A DNA stretch of 64,000 nucleotides from Chromohalobacter sp. 11-W (GCF_029889905.1 NZ_JARANZ010000007.1:186001-250000); one strand, 5' to 3'. Positions 49,462-60,631 are shown, counted from the first letter of the stretch. A program made the numbers and translations. Notes: generated by a model not told the origin, from the letters alone.

Positions 49462-50071
49462 GCGGGTGGTCGCCATCGTCATGGCCGCCGGCGAGTCGCG
49501 GCGGTACGGCGATGCGGACAAACGCCGCGCGAGCGGGCCTTGGGAAGGCACGCTGCTGGGCGCCTCACTGGCCAAAGTGCGCGCAGCGTTCACATACCAT
49601 CGCGTGGTGCTGCGTACTGGAGATGATCCCGCTTGCCTGGGACTCGCCGACGACACGCCGCTGATTCGCGCGACACGTGCCGAGCACGGCCTGGGCGCCA
49701 GCCTGGCCGAAGCCTTCACGGCGCTCACGCACGACCCAGCGCTCGCCGACGTTCAGGCGGCGGCGATCCTTCTCGGCGACATGCCCGCCATACGGTGCGA
49801 TACCCTGCTTCACCTACAGCGTCTCGCCGACGCCGAACACATTCTGCGCCCCTGCCACGCCGGTCACCCCGGCCACCCGGTGCTATTCGGGCGCGCGTTC
49901 TGGCCAGCACTCACACGCCTGGACGGTGACGCCGGGGCGCGGCGACTTATCCGCCAGCACCCCGAACGCTACCGCGAAGTCGAGGTCGATGACCCCGGCA
50001 TCCTGCTGGACATCGACACGCCCGCTGACCTGCAACGCATCACGCCATCGGACGACGGCGCGACGCGCTGA
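49451..50071 (+). CDS. MobA/MocA-like molybdenum cofactor nucleotidyltransferase
   Basis: 206-residue NTP transferase starting VVAIVMAAGESRRYGDADKR, a slightly altered LxAGxSxRxGxxK motif, with LLGDMPAIRCDTL (metal Asp) and CHAGHPGHPVLFGR, diagnostic of the MocA group. MocA adds CMP to molybdopterin to give MCD, the form used by xanthine-dehydrogenase-family enzymes such as PaoABC. Coupled to the XdhC-like gene and convergent with the large dehydrogenase subunit gene (12-bp gap). Confidence 0.87.
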   Translation: MRSERVVAIVMAAGESRRYGDADKRRASGPWEGTLLGASLAKVRAAFTYHRVVLRTGDDPACLGLADDTPLIRATRAEHGLGASLAEAFTALTHDPALADVQAAAILLGDMPAIRCDTLLHLQRLADAEHILRPCHAGHPGHPVLFGRAFWPALTRLDGDAGARRLIRQHPERYREVEVDDPGILLDIDTPADLQRITPSDDGATR

Positions 50072-50083
50072 CCCCGGCTATCC

Positions 50084-52312
50084 TTAGGCGCTTTGCGCCT
50101 GGGGGACGTCGTCCATCAGCTTATCGAGAGTGATGGGCAGCTCGCGGATACGCTTGCCGGTGGCGTGGTGCACCGCATTGCCGATGGCGGCGGCCAGCCC
50201 GGTAATGCCGATCTCGCCGATGCCGCGTGCGCCGTATTCATTGAACGCCAGATCGGGATAATCGAGCAGGATGACGTCGATCTCCGGCTGGTCGGCGTGT
50301 ACCGGGACCACGTACTCGGCGTAGTCGTTATTCACGGGGCGGCCGTTGCGCTCGTCGTACTCGGTGGCTTCGAAAAGCCCCATGCCGATGCCCATCACGA
50401 CCGCGCCTTCGACCTGGTTGCGCGCGGTGGTCGCGTTGATCACCTTGCCCACGTCGATGGCGCTGACCACCCGCGCCACGCGCAGATGCGAGATGCCCGG
50501 GTCCCAGCGTACCTCGACGAAATGCGCACCGAAGGAGCGGTAGGAGTATTGCGAGTCGGCAGCCTCGGTATGCGCTTCGCCATCGGCACTGCCGTAACGC
50601 GCGGCGTCGAGCACTTCGGCGAAACTCGCCTGCTTGCCGTCATAACGCAGGGCACCATCGGCCACGCTCAGATCGTCCGCGCTGGCCTCGGCGAAGATGC
50701 CATTGCTACCCGTGGCATAACGCTTGAGCTCGTCCAGCGCATTGCGTGCCGCGCCGGCGATTGCCGGGAGCGTCGTCGCCGTGGCCCAGGAGCCGCCTGA
50801 AATAGGGCCATCAGGGTAGGAGGAATCCCCCAGCTTGACGGTAATACGATCCAACGGCACCCCGGTCACATCGCTCACCGCCTGGGCGACGATGGTGTAG
50901 GTGCCGGTGCCGATATCCTGGGTCGCGCAGGAAGCGAAGACGGTGCCATCGGCACGCAGCGAGACGCGTGCATCGCAGGGGCGTTTCAGCGCTTCCCAGT
51001 TGCAGGCCGCCATGCCGTAGCCAACGATCTCGCGGCCCTCGCGCATGCTGCCGATCTGCGGATTGCGGTCGGCCCAGCCGAATTTCTCCGCCGCCCGATT
51101 CGTCGCCTCGACGATGTGATTGCTGGAGAAATCCAGATCCTGGCTCTCGTCACGCTCGGCGTAGTTATCGAGGCGAAACTGGAGCGGGTCGACACCTGCC
51201 GCCAGCGCCATCTCGTCGATGGCGGATTCCAGCGCGAAGAGCCCTGGCGCCGCCCCCGGTGCACGCATCGAGGTCGGCGTGCCGCGATTCACCTGCGTCG
51301 TGGCATGGCTCACCGTCAGATCGGGGCAACTGTAGAGGCTCTTGGTCACGCTGCCGCAGGTTTCCACGTACTGGTCGGTGAACGAGGTCGTGTTGATCGC
51401 TTCGTGACGCAGCGACACCAGCTTGCCGTTGCCGTCGGTCGCCAAGCGCATGCGCTGGCGGGTTTCCGGCCGATGCCCGGTGGTGGTGAACATCTGCTGA
51501 CGCGGTACGACGAGCTGCACTGGGCGACCCAGTTCACGCGACACCGCCGCCGTGGCAATCGCATGCGGCCAGGTCCACAACTTGCTGCCGAAGCCCGAGC
51601 CGATATAGGGCGCATGTACCGTGATGCGCTCGGGCGCGATGGCGAAGATCTTGGCCAGCGCATTGCGCTCGACCACGACGCCTTGCGAGGCGTCATAGAT
51701 GGTCAGATCGCCCTGCGCATCCCAGTACGCCACCGAGGCGTGCATTTCCATCGGGTTATGGGTTTCCACCGGCGTGTGGTAGGTGACGTCGATGGTCGTG
51801 TCGGCACTGTCAAAGGCCGAGGCGGCATCGCCACGCGAGTGACCGCCACCTGCCTGCGTGCCGTTGTCCTCGAGGCCCTGGGCGAGGTTGGCGACGGCCG
51901 ATTCGGCGGCGTATTCCACCTTGACGTGGCGCGCGGCGGCACGTGCGTTCTCGAAACTGTCGGCGACCACCAGCGCCACGAATTGGCCCTCGTAGTAAAC
52001 GCGCTCATCCTCGAACGGCAGCCGTGTCTCCTCCACCTTGTTGCCTTGCACGAAGCTCGACGGCGTGCGGTACAGCGACGGGAAATGACCGTGGTGGAAG
52101 ATATCGATGACGCCCGGCATCCGCTTCGTCTCATCGACATCCAGCCGCGTCACCTTGCCTTTGGCGATGGTGCTGAAGACGCCGTAGCCGTAGGCCATGT
52201 TGGCCGGTAAATTGTCAGCGGCGTAGTTGGCGCGCCCGGCGAGCTTGTCGGGGCCGTCGATACGCGGCACGCCCGCGCCGATAATGGGCTCTTTCGTATC
52301 CGTGTCGCTCAT
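50084..52312 (-). CDS. paoC: Molybdenum-binding large subunit of aldehyde oxidoreductase (PaoC-like)
   Basis: 742-residue xanthine dehydrogenase-family Mo subunit. It starts IIGAGVPRIDGPDKLAGRAN and has GSGFGSKLWTW, the second-domain pterin region MRAPGAAPGLFALES, and the catalytic GARGIGEIG with Glu700, matching Glu692 of E. coli PaoC. PaoABC oxidises a range of aldehydes to acids in the periplasm. The subunit has no export signal; it would be carried through Tat by the small subunit. Last gene of a three-gene operon. Confidence 0.9.
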   Translation of the reverse strand: MSDTDTKEPIIGAGVPRIDGPDKLAGRANYAADNLPANMAYGYGVFSTIAKGKVTRLDVDETKRMPGVIDIFHHGHFPSLYRTPSSFVQGNKVEETRLPFEDERVYYEGQFVALVVADSFENARAAARHVKVEYAAESAVANLAQGLEDNGTQAGGGHSRGDAASAFDSADTTIDVTYHTPVETHNPMEMHASVAYWDAQGDLTIYDASQGVVVERNALAKIFAIAPERITVHAPYIGSGFGSKLWTWPHAIATAAVSRELGRPVQLVVPRQQMFTTTGHRPETRQRMRLATDGNGKLVSLRHEAINTTSFTDQYVETCGSVTKSLYSCPDLTVSHATTQVNRGTPTSMRAPGAAPGLFALESAIDEMALAAGVDPLQFRLDNYAERDESQDLDFSSNHIVEATNRAAEKFGWADRNPQIGSMREGREIVGYGMAACNWEALKRPCDARVSLRADGTVFASCATQDIGTGTYTIVAQAVSDVTGVPLDRITVKLGDSSYPDGPISGGSWATATTLPAIAGAARNALDELKRYATGSNGIFAEASADDLSVADGALRYDGKQASFAEVLDAARYGSADGEAHTEAADSQYSYRSFGAHFVEVRWDPGISHLRVARVVSAIDVGKVINATTARNQVEGAVVMGIGMGLFEATEYDERNGRPVNNDYAEYVVPVHADQPEIDVILLDYPDLAFNEYGARGIGEIGITGLAAAIGNAVHHATGKRIRELPITLDKLMDDVPQAQSA

Positions 52313-52335
52313 GTTCCATTCTCCTCGCGGGCGAT

Positions 52336-53322
52336 TCAGGCGGCGGTCAGGTCGGTGAGATTACGCACGATGGCCTGCTGGCCGAGCGGAATCTTGTAGC
52401 CGTTGTGGGCGTAGGCGACGGCGTTCTCGAAGGCGCGTTTGGCCGCCTCCGCGAACAGCGCCTCGCTGGCGTTCTTGCCCTTGAGCGCCGCTTCCACTTC
52501 CGGCGCGCGCCACGGCTTGGTGCCGACACCGCCCATGGCCACCCGCGCTTCGCGAATGGTATTGCCGTCCATGCGTACGATCACTGCACTCGAGGCAAGC
52601 GCGAACTGATACGACTGGCGATCGCGCAGCTTGAGATAGGCGGACCGGCTGCCCTCGAGTGGCGCGTCCAGTGTCACGTGGGTAATCAACTCGCCCGCTT
52701 CCAACGCATGCTCACGTGCCGGCGTGTCACCGGGCAGCAGGTGAAAGTCGGCGAAATCGATCTCGCGCCGGCCTTCCGGCCCCTGTACCTCGACGGTGGC
52801 CCCGATGGCGGCCATCGCCACGCACATGTCCGAGGGGTGCGTCGCAATGCAGTTGTCGCTGGTGCCGAGCACCGCGTGGACGCTGCGATTGACGCCGCCG
52901 ATGGCCGCGCAGCCGCTGCCCGGCTCACGCTTGTTGCAGGCGGAGACGCCATCGCGGAAATAGGGGCAACGCACGCGCTGCATGACGTTACCGCCGGTGG
53001 TGGCCTTGTTGCGCAACTGGGTCGAGGCGCCGGCTAGCAATGCCTGGGAAAGCACCGCATAGTCGTCGACCACGCGCTCATCACGGGCCAGCGCGGTGTT
53101 GGTCACCATCGCGCCGATACGCAGCCGGCCATCATCGAAGCGTTCGATGGTATTCAGGTCGACGCCGTTGATATCGACCACTTTCTGCGGCTGCATCACG
53201 TCGAGCTTGACCAGATCGAGCAGCGTGGTCCCCCCCGCCAAAAAGGCGGCGTCGCGTTCACTGCCGTGCGCCGCCACCGCCTGCTGCGCGCTTTCGGCAC
53301 GGGCGTAATCGAAATGTCTCAT
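52336..53322 (-). CDS. paoB: FAD-binding subunit of aldehyde oxidoreductase (PaoB-like)
   Basis: 328-residue FAD subunit of the CO dehydrogenase/xanthine dehydrogenase M type. FAD-binding segments are FLAGGTTLLDLVKLDVMQP and ATTGGNVMQRVRC. The insert RCPYFRD...ACNKREPGSGCAA supplies the Cys set for the extra [4Fe-4S] cluster that distinguishes PaoB from ordinary FAD subunits. The start at 53322 overlaps the small-subunit stop by 4 nt. Confidence 0.9.
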   Translation of the reverse strand: MRHFDYARAESAQQAVAAHGSERDAAFLAGGTTLLDLVKLDVMQPQKVVDINGVDLNTIERFDDGRLRIGAMVTNTALARDERVVDDYAVLSQALLAGASTQLRNKATTGGNVMQRVRCPYFRDGVSACNKREPGSGCAAIGGVNRSVHAVLGTSDNCIATHPSDMCVAMAAIGATVEVQGPEGRREIDFADFHLLPGDTPAREHALEAGELITHVTLDAPLEGSRSAYLKLRDRQSYQFALASSAVIVRMDGNTIREARVAMGGVGTKPWRAPEVEAALKGKNASEALFAEAAKRAFENAVAYAHNGYKIPLGQQAIVRNLTDLTAA

Positions 53323-54002
53323 GCGTTGCCCCCTTGCATTGCACCGCGAGCGGACTGAATCGCCGCGACGATGTTCTTGTAGGCGCCGCAACGACAGATG
53401 TTGCCGCTCATCGCCTCGCGCACGTCGGCATCGCGGGTACCGATGTCGTCATCCTGCAGGATCGCCAGCGCGCTCATCATCTGACCCGCCGTGCAGTAAC
53501 CGCACTGATAGGCATCGTGCTCAAGAAACGCCTGCTGCAACGGATGCTGCTGGCCGTTCTGCTCTAGCCCTTCGACGGTGGTGATCTCGTCACCGTCGTG
53601 GGTCACGGCAAGACTCAAGCAGGAATTGATGGACGTGCCGTTGACCAGGATCGTGCAGGCACCGCACTGGCCGTGGTCGCAGCCTTTCTTGGTGCCGGTC
53701 AATTGCAGGCCGTGGCGCAGCACATCGAGCAGGATCACGTTGGGCGTGACATCGAGCTGTTCGCGCCGGCCGTTGACGGTCAGCGTGATGCGACGCTGGC
53801 CTTCGGCAGGGGGTGCCTCGGCTTGGGTATCGGGACCATCCGGCGAGCCGGCATAGCTCACCGACGACAACGCCGGCGCGGCCGCCACTGCGAGCCCGGA
53901 GACACCGGCGGATTTTAGAAAGCGTCGCCGCGATGGCGATGCGGGGTGTCGCTGGGGATCAAAATACGAAACCTCAGTCTTGAGGCGCTCACGGTCATCC
54001 AT
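53319..54002 (-). CDS. paoA: Tat-exported 2Fe-2S subunit of aldehyde oxidoreductase (PaoA-like)
   Basis: 227-residue iron-sulfur subunit. The twin-arginine signal SPSRRRFLKSAGVSGLAVAA (about residues 22-41) directs the folded complex to the periplasm. Two [2Fe-2S] clusters follow: the plant-type KKGCDHGQCGACT with a later Cys, and the second in YQCGYCTAGQ and GNICRCG. Start at 54002 (MDDRERLKTEVSYF) has a GAGGAC ribosome site. First gene of the operon; electron acceptor unknown. Confidence 0.92.
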   Translation of the reverse strand: MDDRERLKTEVSYFDPQRHPASPSRRRFLKSAGVSGLAVAAAPALSSVSYAGSPDGPDTQAEAPPAEGQRRITLTVNGRREQLDVTPNVILLDVLRHGLQLTGTKKGCDHGQCGACTILVNGTSINSCLSLAVTHDGDEITTVEGLEQNGQQHPLQQAFLEHDAYQCGYCTAGQMMSALAILQDDDIGTRDADVREAMSGNICRCGAYKNIVAAIQSARGAMQGGNA

Positions 54003-54230
54003 GTCTTGTCCTCGCCATTCACCAGTCAGGGCTGGCATGGTTCTTGGGCGACGCCCGAGGCGCACAATTTGGCGCTGGCGGGCGCTCACCATCAGAAAGC
54101 ATTGTGCGGGGCCGGGCCGTGTCAGGCAGCTCGATCAACCTTAACGTTAGGAGAGGACAGGCGGTGCCGCAAAGCGTGCGGCGCAAACTCCAGAGGAATC
54201 CGGCAGGATGCCAGAGGATCAGGCATGAAA

Positions 54231-54268
54231 CACAAAACCGCCGACCGGGATTTCCGTGACGGCGGTTT
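54231..54268 (-). terminator. Terminator of tRNA-Thr(CGT)
   Basis: Inverted repeat AAACCGCCG / CGGCGGTTT (54235-54243 and 54260-54268) 14 bp past the tRNA 3' end; on the minus strand it is followed by TGTGTTTC. The loop contains a further small CGG/CCG stem. Confidence 0.65.
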
Positions 54269-54281
54269 GCAGATGTCTGGC

Positions 54282-54357
54282 TGGTGCCGGTGAGTGGACT
54301 CGAACCACCGACCTACGCATTACGAGTGCGTTGCTCTTCCAACTGAGCTACACCGGC
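54282..54357 (-). tRNA. tRNA-Thr, anticodon CGT
   Basis: 76-nt cloverleaf on the minus strand: acceptor GCCGGTG pairs with CACCGGC, D arm GCTC...GAGC, anticodon stem ACGCA/TGCGT with loop CTCGTAA (anticodon CGT, reads ACG), T arm with GGTTCGAGTCC, and an encoded CCA end. It has its own promoter and terminator. Confidence 0.95.
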
Positions 54358-54368
54358 AACGGCGCATG

Positions 54369-54397
54369 ATGATAATCAGGTTCGCGTGGCCAAACAA
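54369..54397 (-). promoter_or_regulatory. Promoter of tRNA-Thr(CGT)
   Basis: On the minus strand TTGTTT, a 17-bp spacer and TATCAT, placing the start a few bases before the tRNA 5' end. Confidence 0.55.
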
Positions 54398-54444
54398 GCC
54401 TCATGGGCAGCAAGTACTTGCGCACCGCTCAGCCCTCAAACGCA

Positions 54445-54533
54445 ATAAGGGCGCGACCCTGAAGCCTCGCCCTTATAACTTGTACAGAATTTGATCTGTA
54501 TAGCACGCTCAAATTCCTTATGAGCGTTTTTTT
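54445..54533 (+). ncRNA. Candidate structured small RNA ending in an intrinsic terminator
   Basis: Three consecutive hairpins on the plus strand: ATAAGGGCG / CGCCCTTAT (54445-54453, 54468-54476), TACAGA / TCTGTA (54483-54488, 54495-54500), and ACGCTCA / TGAGCGT (54505-54511, 54521-54527) followed by seven T. No plus-strand gene lies upstream to need this terminator; flanking genes run the other way. The 5' end is unknown. It could instead be the relic end of a mobile element. Confidence 0.35.
54505..54533 (+). terminator. Plus-strand intrinsic terminator
   Basis: 7-bp stem ACGCTCA / TGAGCGT, 9-nt loop, T7 tail. Textbook shape; it lacks an annotated upstream gene on this strand. Confidence 0.7.
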
Positions 54534-57558
<3,025 letters not shown>

Positions 57559-57607
57559 ACGCTTTGCGCCGCGCGCATTATGGCTCGGCACATGAAAGGC
57601 GTCAGAT

Positions 57608-57637
57608 CAGGCCCATGCCCCGTGCATGGGCCTGTTT
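57608..57637 (+). terminator. icd terminator
   Basis: 11-bp perfect stem CAGGCCCATGC / GCATGGGCCTG with a 5-nt loop and TTT, 50 bp after the icd stop. Confidence 0.8.
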
Positions 57638-57689
57638 CGTTCAGGGTCAGGAAAAACGTAGGAAGACCCGATTCGCCACCTTCCAGACA

Positions 57690-57830
57690 GAAAAAAGCCC
57701 TCCGCAACGGGAGGGCTAAAACGTCGTACGCAGTGTGAGCCACTACGCGATGGAATCGCGACTTCCTTGAAGGTTCCTCGCCGTCCATGGCTCACGGTTA
57801 CAAAACATAACACATTAGAGACGTCTCGTT
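57690..57830 (-). ncRNA. Candidate minus-strand structured RNA with terminator
   Basis: Reading the minus strand, a perfect 8-bp closing stem GTGAGCCA / TGGCTCAC (57795-57788 with 57742-57735) encloses the hairpin CGCGAT-TCC-ATCGCG and GGA-containing segments (ATGGAC in a GCC/GGC stem, GAGGAA, AAGGAA). It is followed by an intrinsic terminator (AGCCCTCC / GGAGGGCT, 57717-57696) with a six-T tail. A possible TTGGCT-N17-ATATAG promoter lies near 57834-57862. No ORF here looks coding. It may be a regulatory RNA, perhaps also Csr/Rsm-related. Confidence 0.4.
57691..57717 (-). terminator. Minus-strand intrinsic terminator
   Basis: Stem AGCCCTCC / GGAGGGCT with a 6-nt loop; on the minus strand a run of six T follows. 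It ends the candidate RNA above, or stops antisense transcription into icd. Confidence 0.75.
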
Positions 57831-57857
57831 TACCTATATCCGATGTCTTTTTAGTAA

Positions 57858-57919
57858 GCCAATGCCGACGCAACGGGTCAGCATTGGCACCACTGAAAGA
57901 ATGAGACAGATAATATCTG
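57858..57919. repeat. Two palindromic sites between divergent RNA candidates
   Basis: GCCAATGC (57858-57865) and GCATTGGC (57881-57888) form a perfect 8-bp inverted repeat 15 bp apart; CAGATAATATCTG (57907-57919) is a perfect 13-bp palindrome. Both lie in the spacer between two divergent RNA candidates and could be operators. No known regulator motif was matched; in particular no clear GacA-type TGTAAG-N6-CTTACA box is seen. Confidence 0.45.
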
Positions 57920-57974
57920 AGTAAAATTGTCAGGTATTTAACTCAAATCAATCCAGCCACCTGCACCCTATGAC

Positions 57975-58110
57975 ACTGTGGGCGCCGTCGAGCAGGGATA
58001 CGACCTCGGTGCTCAGCACCGCGCACAAGGAAGTGTGGAGAGGTCGAAAGGAGCTCGACAGGACACGCAGTGACGCAACGTCCGCAGCCCGGCCTCGGCC
58101 GGGCTTATTT
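57975..58110 (+). ncRNA. Candidate CsrB/RsmZ-like regulatory RNA
   Basis: About 135 nt containing five GGA motifs, three of them in hairpin loops: GTCG-AGCAGGGATA-CGAC (57987-58004), CACA-AGGAAG-TGTG (58024-58037), and GTCGA-AAGGAGC-TCGAC (58043-58059), with single-stranded GGA at 58037 and 58061 between them, and an intrinsic terminator at the end. This alternation of GGA-loop hairpins and GGA linkers is the hallmark of RNAs that titrate CsrA/RsmA. The 5' end is estimated from a weak TATGAC at 57969. Identity rests on motif and structure only. Confidence 0.6.
58086..58110 (+). terminator. Terminator of the CsrB/RsmZ-like RNA
   Basis: AGCCCGGCC / GGCCGGGCT stem followed by TATTTATG on the plus strand, 77 bp before the next start codon. 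Confidence 0.7.
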
Positions 58111-58187
58111 ATGTCTGGTCCCCGCCAACGCCTTTCTCTGCCGCAATGGTCTATTTTAGTCGGAGTGCCATCGTGCAAGGAGAAGGT

Positions 58188-58742
58188 ATGACACCACGCA
58201 AGACCGACTTCCCCCTCGATCAATGCCGCTGTCATCTGGAAACCGGCCCCATCGTACTGGTGGGTTCGCAGTGGCAGGCAGAACGTAACCTGATGGTGAT
58301 GGGCTGGCACATGATGCTCGGCTTCACGCCGGCACACTTCGCTTGCCTGATCACCGCCGCCAATCACAGCCATCGCCTCGTGCGTGAAAGCCGCGAATGC
58401 ACGATCAATATACCGACACTGGAAATGGTCGACGCCGTGGTCGGGGTAGGCAATAGCGATGGTGATACGCTCGATAAATTCGACACCTTCGGGCTGACAC
58501 CCACTCCGGGCAAGAGCGTCTCAACGCCGCTCGTGGAGGAATGCTATGCCAGCTTCGAGTGCCGCCTGGTCGACGACAGCCAGATAGACCGCCATGAGCT
58601 TTTCATCTGGGAGATCGTCAAAGCCCATGTCGACACTTCGGTCGACCTTCCCCGCACACTGCATTATCGAGGACACGGCCGCTTCATGGTCGCCGGCGAT
58701 GAAATCGCTCGCTCGGCGGATTTCCGAGTGCAGAATTTGTGA
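58188..58742 (+). CDS. Flavin reductase-like (FMN-binding split barrel) protein
   Basis: 184-residue protein of the flavoredoxin/flavin reductase family. The start at 58188 follows AAGGAGAAGG. GPIVLVGSQWQAERNLMVMG, CLITAANHSHRLVRES and ECTINIPT are the usual family segments around the FMN site; FECRLVDDSQIDRHELFIWE is the later strand pair. It likely binds FMN and reduces flavin or a partner with NAD(P)H; the partner is unknown. A single gene between an sRNA candidate and the tRNA cluster. Confidence 0.83.
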   Translation: MTPRKTDFPLDQCRCHLETGPIVLVGSQWQAERNLMVMGWHMMLGFTPAHFACLITAANHSHRLVRESRECTINIPTLEMVDAVVGVGNSDGDTLDKFDTFGLTPTPGKSVSTPLVEECYASFECRLVDDSQIDRHELFIWEIVKAHVDTSVDLPRTLHYRGHGRFMVAGDEIARSADFRVQNL

Positions 58743-58781
58743 TGTTTAAACGAGCGCTGTGGACACTTGGTTGACACATAC

Positions 58782-58808
58782 AAAAAAAAACCGCCCTGAG
58801 AGGCGGTT
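58782..58808. terminator. Bidirectional terminator between flavin reductase gene and tRNA cluster
   Basis: AACCGCC / GGCGGTT stem (58789-58795, 58802-58808), flanked by nine A on one side and TCTTT on the other, so it serves the minus-strand tRNAs and the plus-strand gene. Confidence 0.8.
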
Positions 58809-58851
58809 TCTTTCAAGGCTAAAAAAGCCTTTAGAATCAGTCGCTAAGCTA

Positions 58852-58927
<76 letters not shown>

Positions 58928-58948
58928 ATAACATAAAGCCGTTAGCGA

Positions 58949-59023
58949 TGGCTGGGGTAGCAGGACTCGAACCTGCGAATGCCGATACCAAAAACCGGTG
59001 CCTTACCACTTGGCTATACCCCA
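58949..59023 (-). tRNA. tRNA-Gln, anticodon TTG
   Basis: 75-nt minus-strand cloverleaf: acceptor TGGGGTA/TACCCCA, anticodon stem CCGGT/ATCGG (one wobble pair) with loop TTTTGGT giving anticodon TTG (reads CAA), T arm GGTTCGAGTCC, encoded CCA. Confidence 0.92.
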
Positions 59024-59029
59024 GCAAAT

Positions 59030-59105
59030 TGGTGGCCAGAGACGGAATCGAACCGCCGACACGAGGATTTTCAATCCACTGCTCTACCGACTGAGCTATC
59101 TGGCC
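59030..59105 (-). tRNA. tRNA-Phe, anticodon GAA
   Basis: 76-nt minus-strand cloverleaf: acceptor GGCCAGA/TCTGGCC, anticodon loop TTGAAAA (anticodon GAA), T arm GGTTCGATTCC, encoded CCA. First of the Phe-Gln-Thr cluster; only 6 bp from tRNA-Gln. Confidence 0.95.
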
Positions 59106-59121
59106 CTTCCAACGGGGACGC

Positions 59122-59150
59122 ATTAAACCGAATTCTTCGGTTTGGGTCAA
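59122..59150 (-). promoter_or_regulatory. Promoter of the tRNA-Phe-Gln-Thr cluster
   Basis: On the minus strand TTGACC, 17-bp spacer, TTTAAT, then a G+C-rich discriminator (GCGTCCCCG), a composition typical of stringently controlled stable-RNA promoters. Confidence 0.75.
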
Positions 59151-59189
59151 GCCTTTTAATTCAAAAAGATGCTGACCACCGGGCCTGCT

Positions 59190-59462
59190 CTACTGGCTCG
59201 GGGGTACGTAACCTTCGGCCTGGTCGGTATCCCGGTTATCCAGGAAGCGCTCCATCTGTTCCATGAGGTAGGTACGCGCTTCGGGGTCCAGCAGGCTGAG
59301 GTGCTTTTCGTTGATCAGACGGGTCTGCTGCGCCTGCCATTCGTCCCAGGCTTGCTTGGAAACCGTCTGCTGGATCTCCTGCCCCTTGGCACCGGGTAGC
59401 GGCGGAAACGGCAAGGCTTCGAGCTCCTGTTGGTATTTACGGCAAAAGACGGTCTGGCTCAT
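59190..59462 (-). CDS. yggX: Probable Fe(2+)-trafficking protein YggX
   Basis: 90-residue protein from the ATG at 59462: [20 protein letters not shown], with [20 protein letters not shown] and [10 protein letters not shown], all diagnostic of YggX. The family protects Fe-S enzymes from oxidative damage and may carry Fe(2+). Lies 42 bp behind mutY, a conserved pair (MutY holds a [4Fe-4S] cluster). Confidence 0.95.
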   Translation of the reverse strand: MSQTVFCRKYQQELEALPFPPLPGAKGQEIQQTVSKQAWDEWQAQQTRLINEKHLSLLDPEARTYLMEQMERFLDNRDTDQAEGYVPPSQ

Positions 59463-59504
59463 GGCGCTCACTCCTAACGTATTGCGGTTCGTCATGACAC
59501 GGGG

Positions 59505-60566
59505 TTACGAAACGTCTCGGTCGAGTAGTGTCTTGACCGGCGCCGCCAATCCTACACTAGCGGGCGCCTTGGCGTCGTACCATAGCGCCCCTTCCTCACC
59601 GACCGCTGAAGGCAGCTCATCCAGACGCGCCGGTGAGGGCGTGATCTTCAAGCGAAAGTGGCTGAAGGTATGCGTGAACGCCTCGCCATCCGTCTCACGC
59701 TTTGCGTGGGGGAAGCGCTGATCGAGCCAGGCGCGTAACGCTTGCTCGTCATCGAACTGGGGCAGGCTCCACAGACCGCCCCACAGGCCGCTGGCCGGGC
59801 GCTGCTGAAGGAAGACGCGTCCCAGTGGGTCACGCAACACCAGCATCAGTGTGGCGCGCTCAGGCAAGGCCTTGCGCGGCTTGGATTCAGGGAAGCGCGT
59901 TTCTTCGCTACGCGCATGCGCCACGCAGACATCCTCGAAGGGGCATAGCAGGCATGCCGGCTTGCTTCGCGTACACAGCGTCGCCCCCAGGTCCATCATC
60001 GCCTGGGTATAGTCGGCCAGGCGCTCCTCCGGCGTGTAACGCTCCGCCAGCGCCCATAGCTCACGCTCCACGGCAGGACGGCCGGGCCAGCCTTCCACGG
60101 CGTGCAGACGGGTCAGCACACGCTTGACGTTGCCATCGAGGATCGGCGCGCGCCGTCCGGTGCTGATGCTGATGATCGCGCCGGCCGTGGAACGCCCGAT
60201 ACCGGGCAGTGTGGAAAGCGCCTCGACGCTGTCCATCGGAAACTCGCCGCCATGTTCCTCCATCACCACCTGGGCTGCCTTGTGCAGATTACGCGCGCGG
60301 GCGTAATACCCCAGCCCCGTCCACAGATGCAGCACTTCGTCTTGCGGCGCTCGCGCCAGGGCGGCGACATTGGGAAAGCGTTCCATGAAACGCTGATAGT
60401 AGGGAATCACCGTGGCGACTTGCGTCTGCTGCAGCATGATCTCCGACACCCAGATGCGATAGGGCGTCTTGTCGAATTGCCAGGGCAGTGTCTTGCGACC
60501 GTGAACGTCGAACCATTCGAATACCCGCCGACGAAAGGTGTCGGCGGTGAGCGGAATTTCCTGCAT
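59505..60566 (-). CDS. mutY: A/G-specific adenine glycosylase MutY
   Basis: Removes adenine mispaired with 8-oxoguanine. 353 residues: [20 protein letters not shown] carries the catalytic Glu; the helix-hairpin-helix [10 protein letters not shown] and catalytic Asp in [11 protein letters not shown] follow; the [4Fe-4S] ligands are [17 protein letters not shown] (C-x6-C-x2-C-x5-C). The C-terminal NUDIX-like domain ([20 protein letters not shown]) recognises 8-oxoG. Confidence 0.96.
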   Translation of the reverse strand: MQEIPLTADTFRRRVFEWFDVHGRKTLPWQFDKTPYRIWVSEIMLQQTQVATVIPYYQRFMERFPNVAALARAPQDEVLHLWTGLGYYARARNLHKAAQVVMEEHGGEFPMDSVEALSTLPGIGRSTAGAIISISTGRRAPILDGNVKRVLTRLHAVEGWPGRPAVERELWALAERYTPEERLADYTQAMMDLGATLCTRSKPACLLCPFEDVCVAHARSEETRFPESKPRKALPERATLMLVLRDPLGRVFLQQRPASGLWGGLWSLPQFDDEQALRAWLDQRFPHAKRETDGEAFTHTFSHFRLKITPSPARLDELPSAVGEEGALWYDAKAPASVGLAAPVKTLLDRDVS

Positions 60567-60631
60567 GGGCGTTATCGTCCAGTCGTCGGCGGCGCCGCTA
60601 GATCATGGGGATGAGAGGTCATGGACATGCC

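Noticed and set aside
57970..58191. 73-codon plus-strand frame over the CsrB/RsmZ-like RNA
   Set aside because: No ribosome site, no family likeness; the segment is better explained by GGA-loop hairpins and a terminator that would cut the frame.
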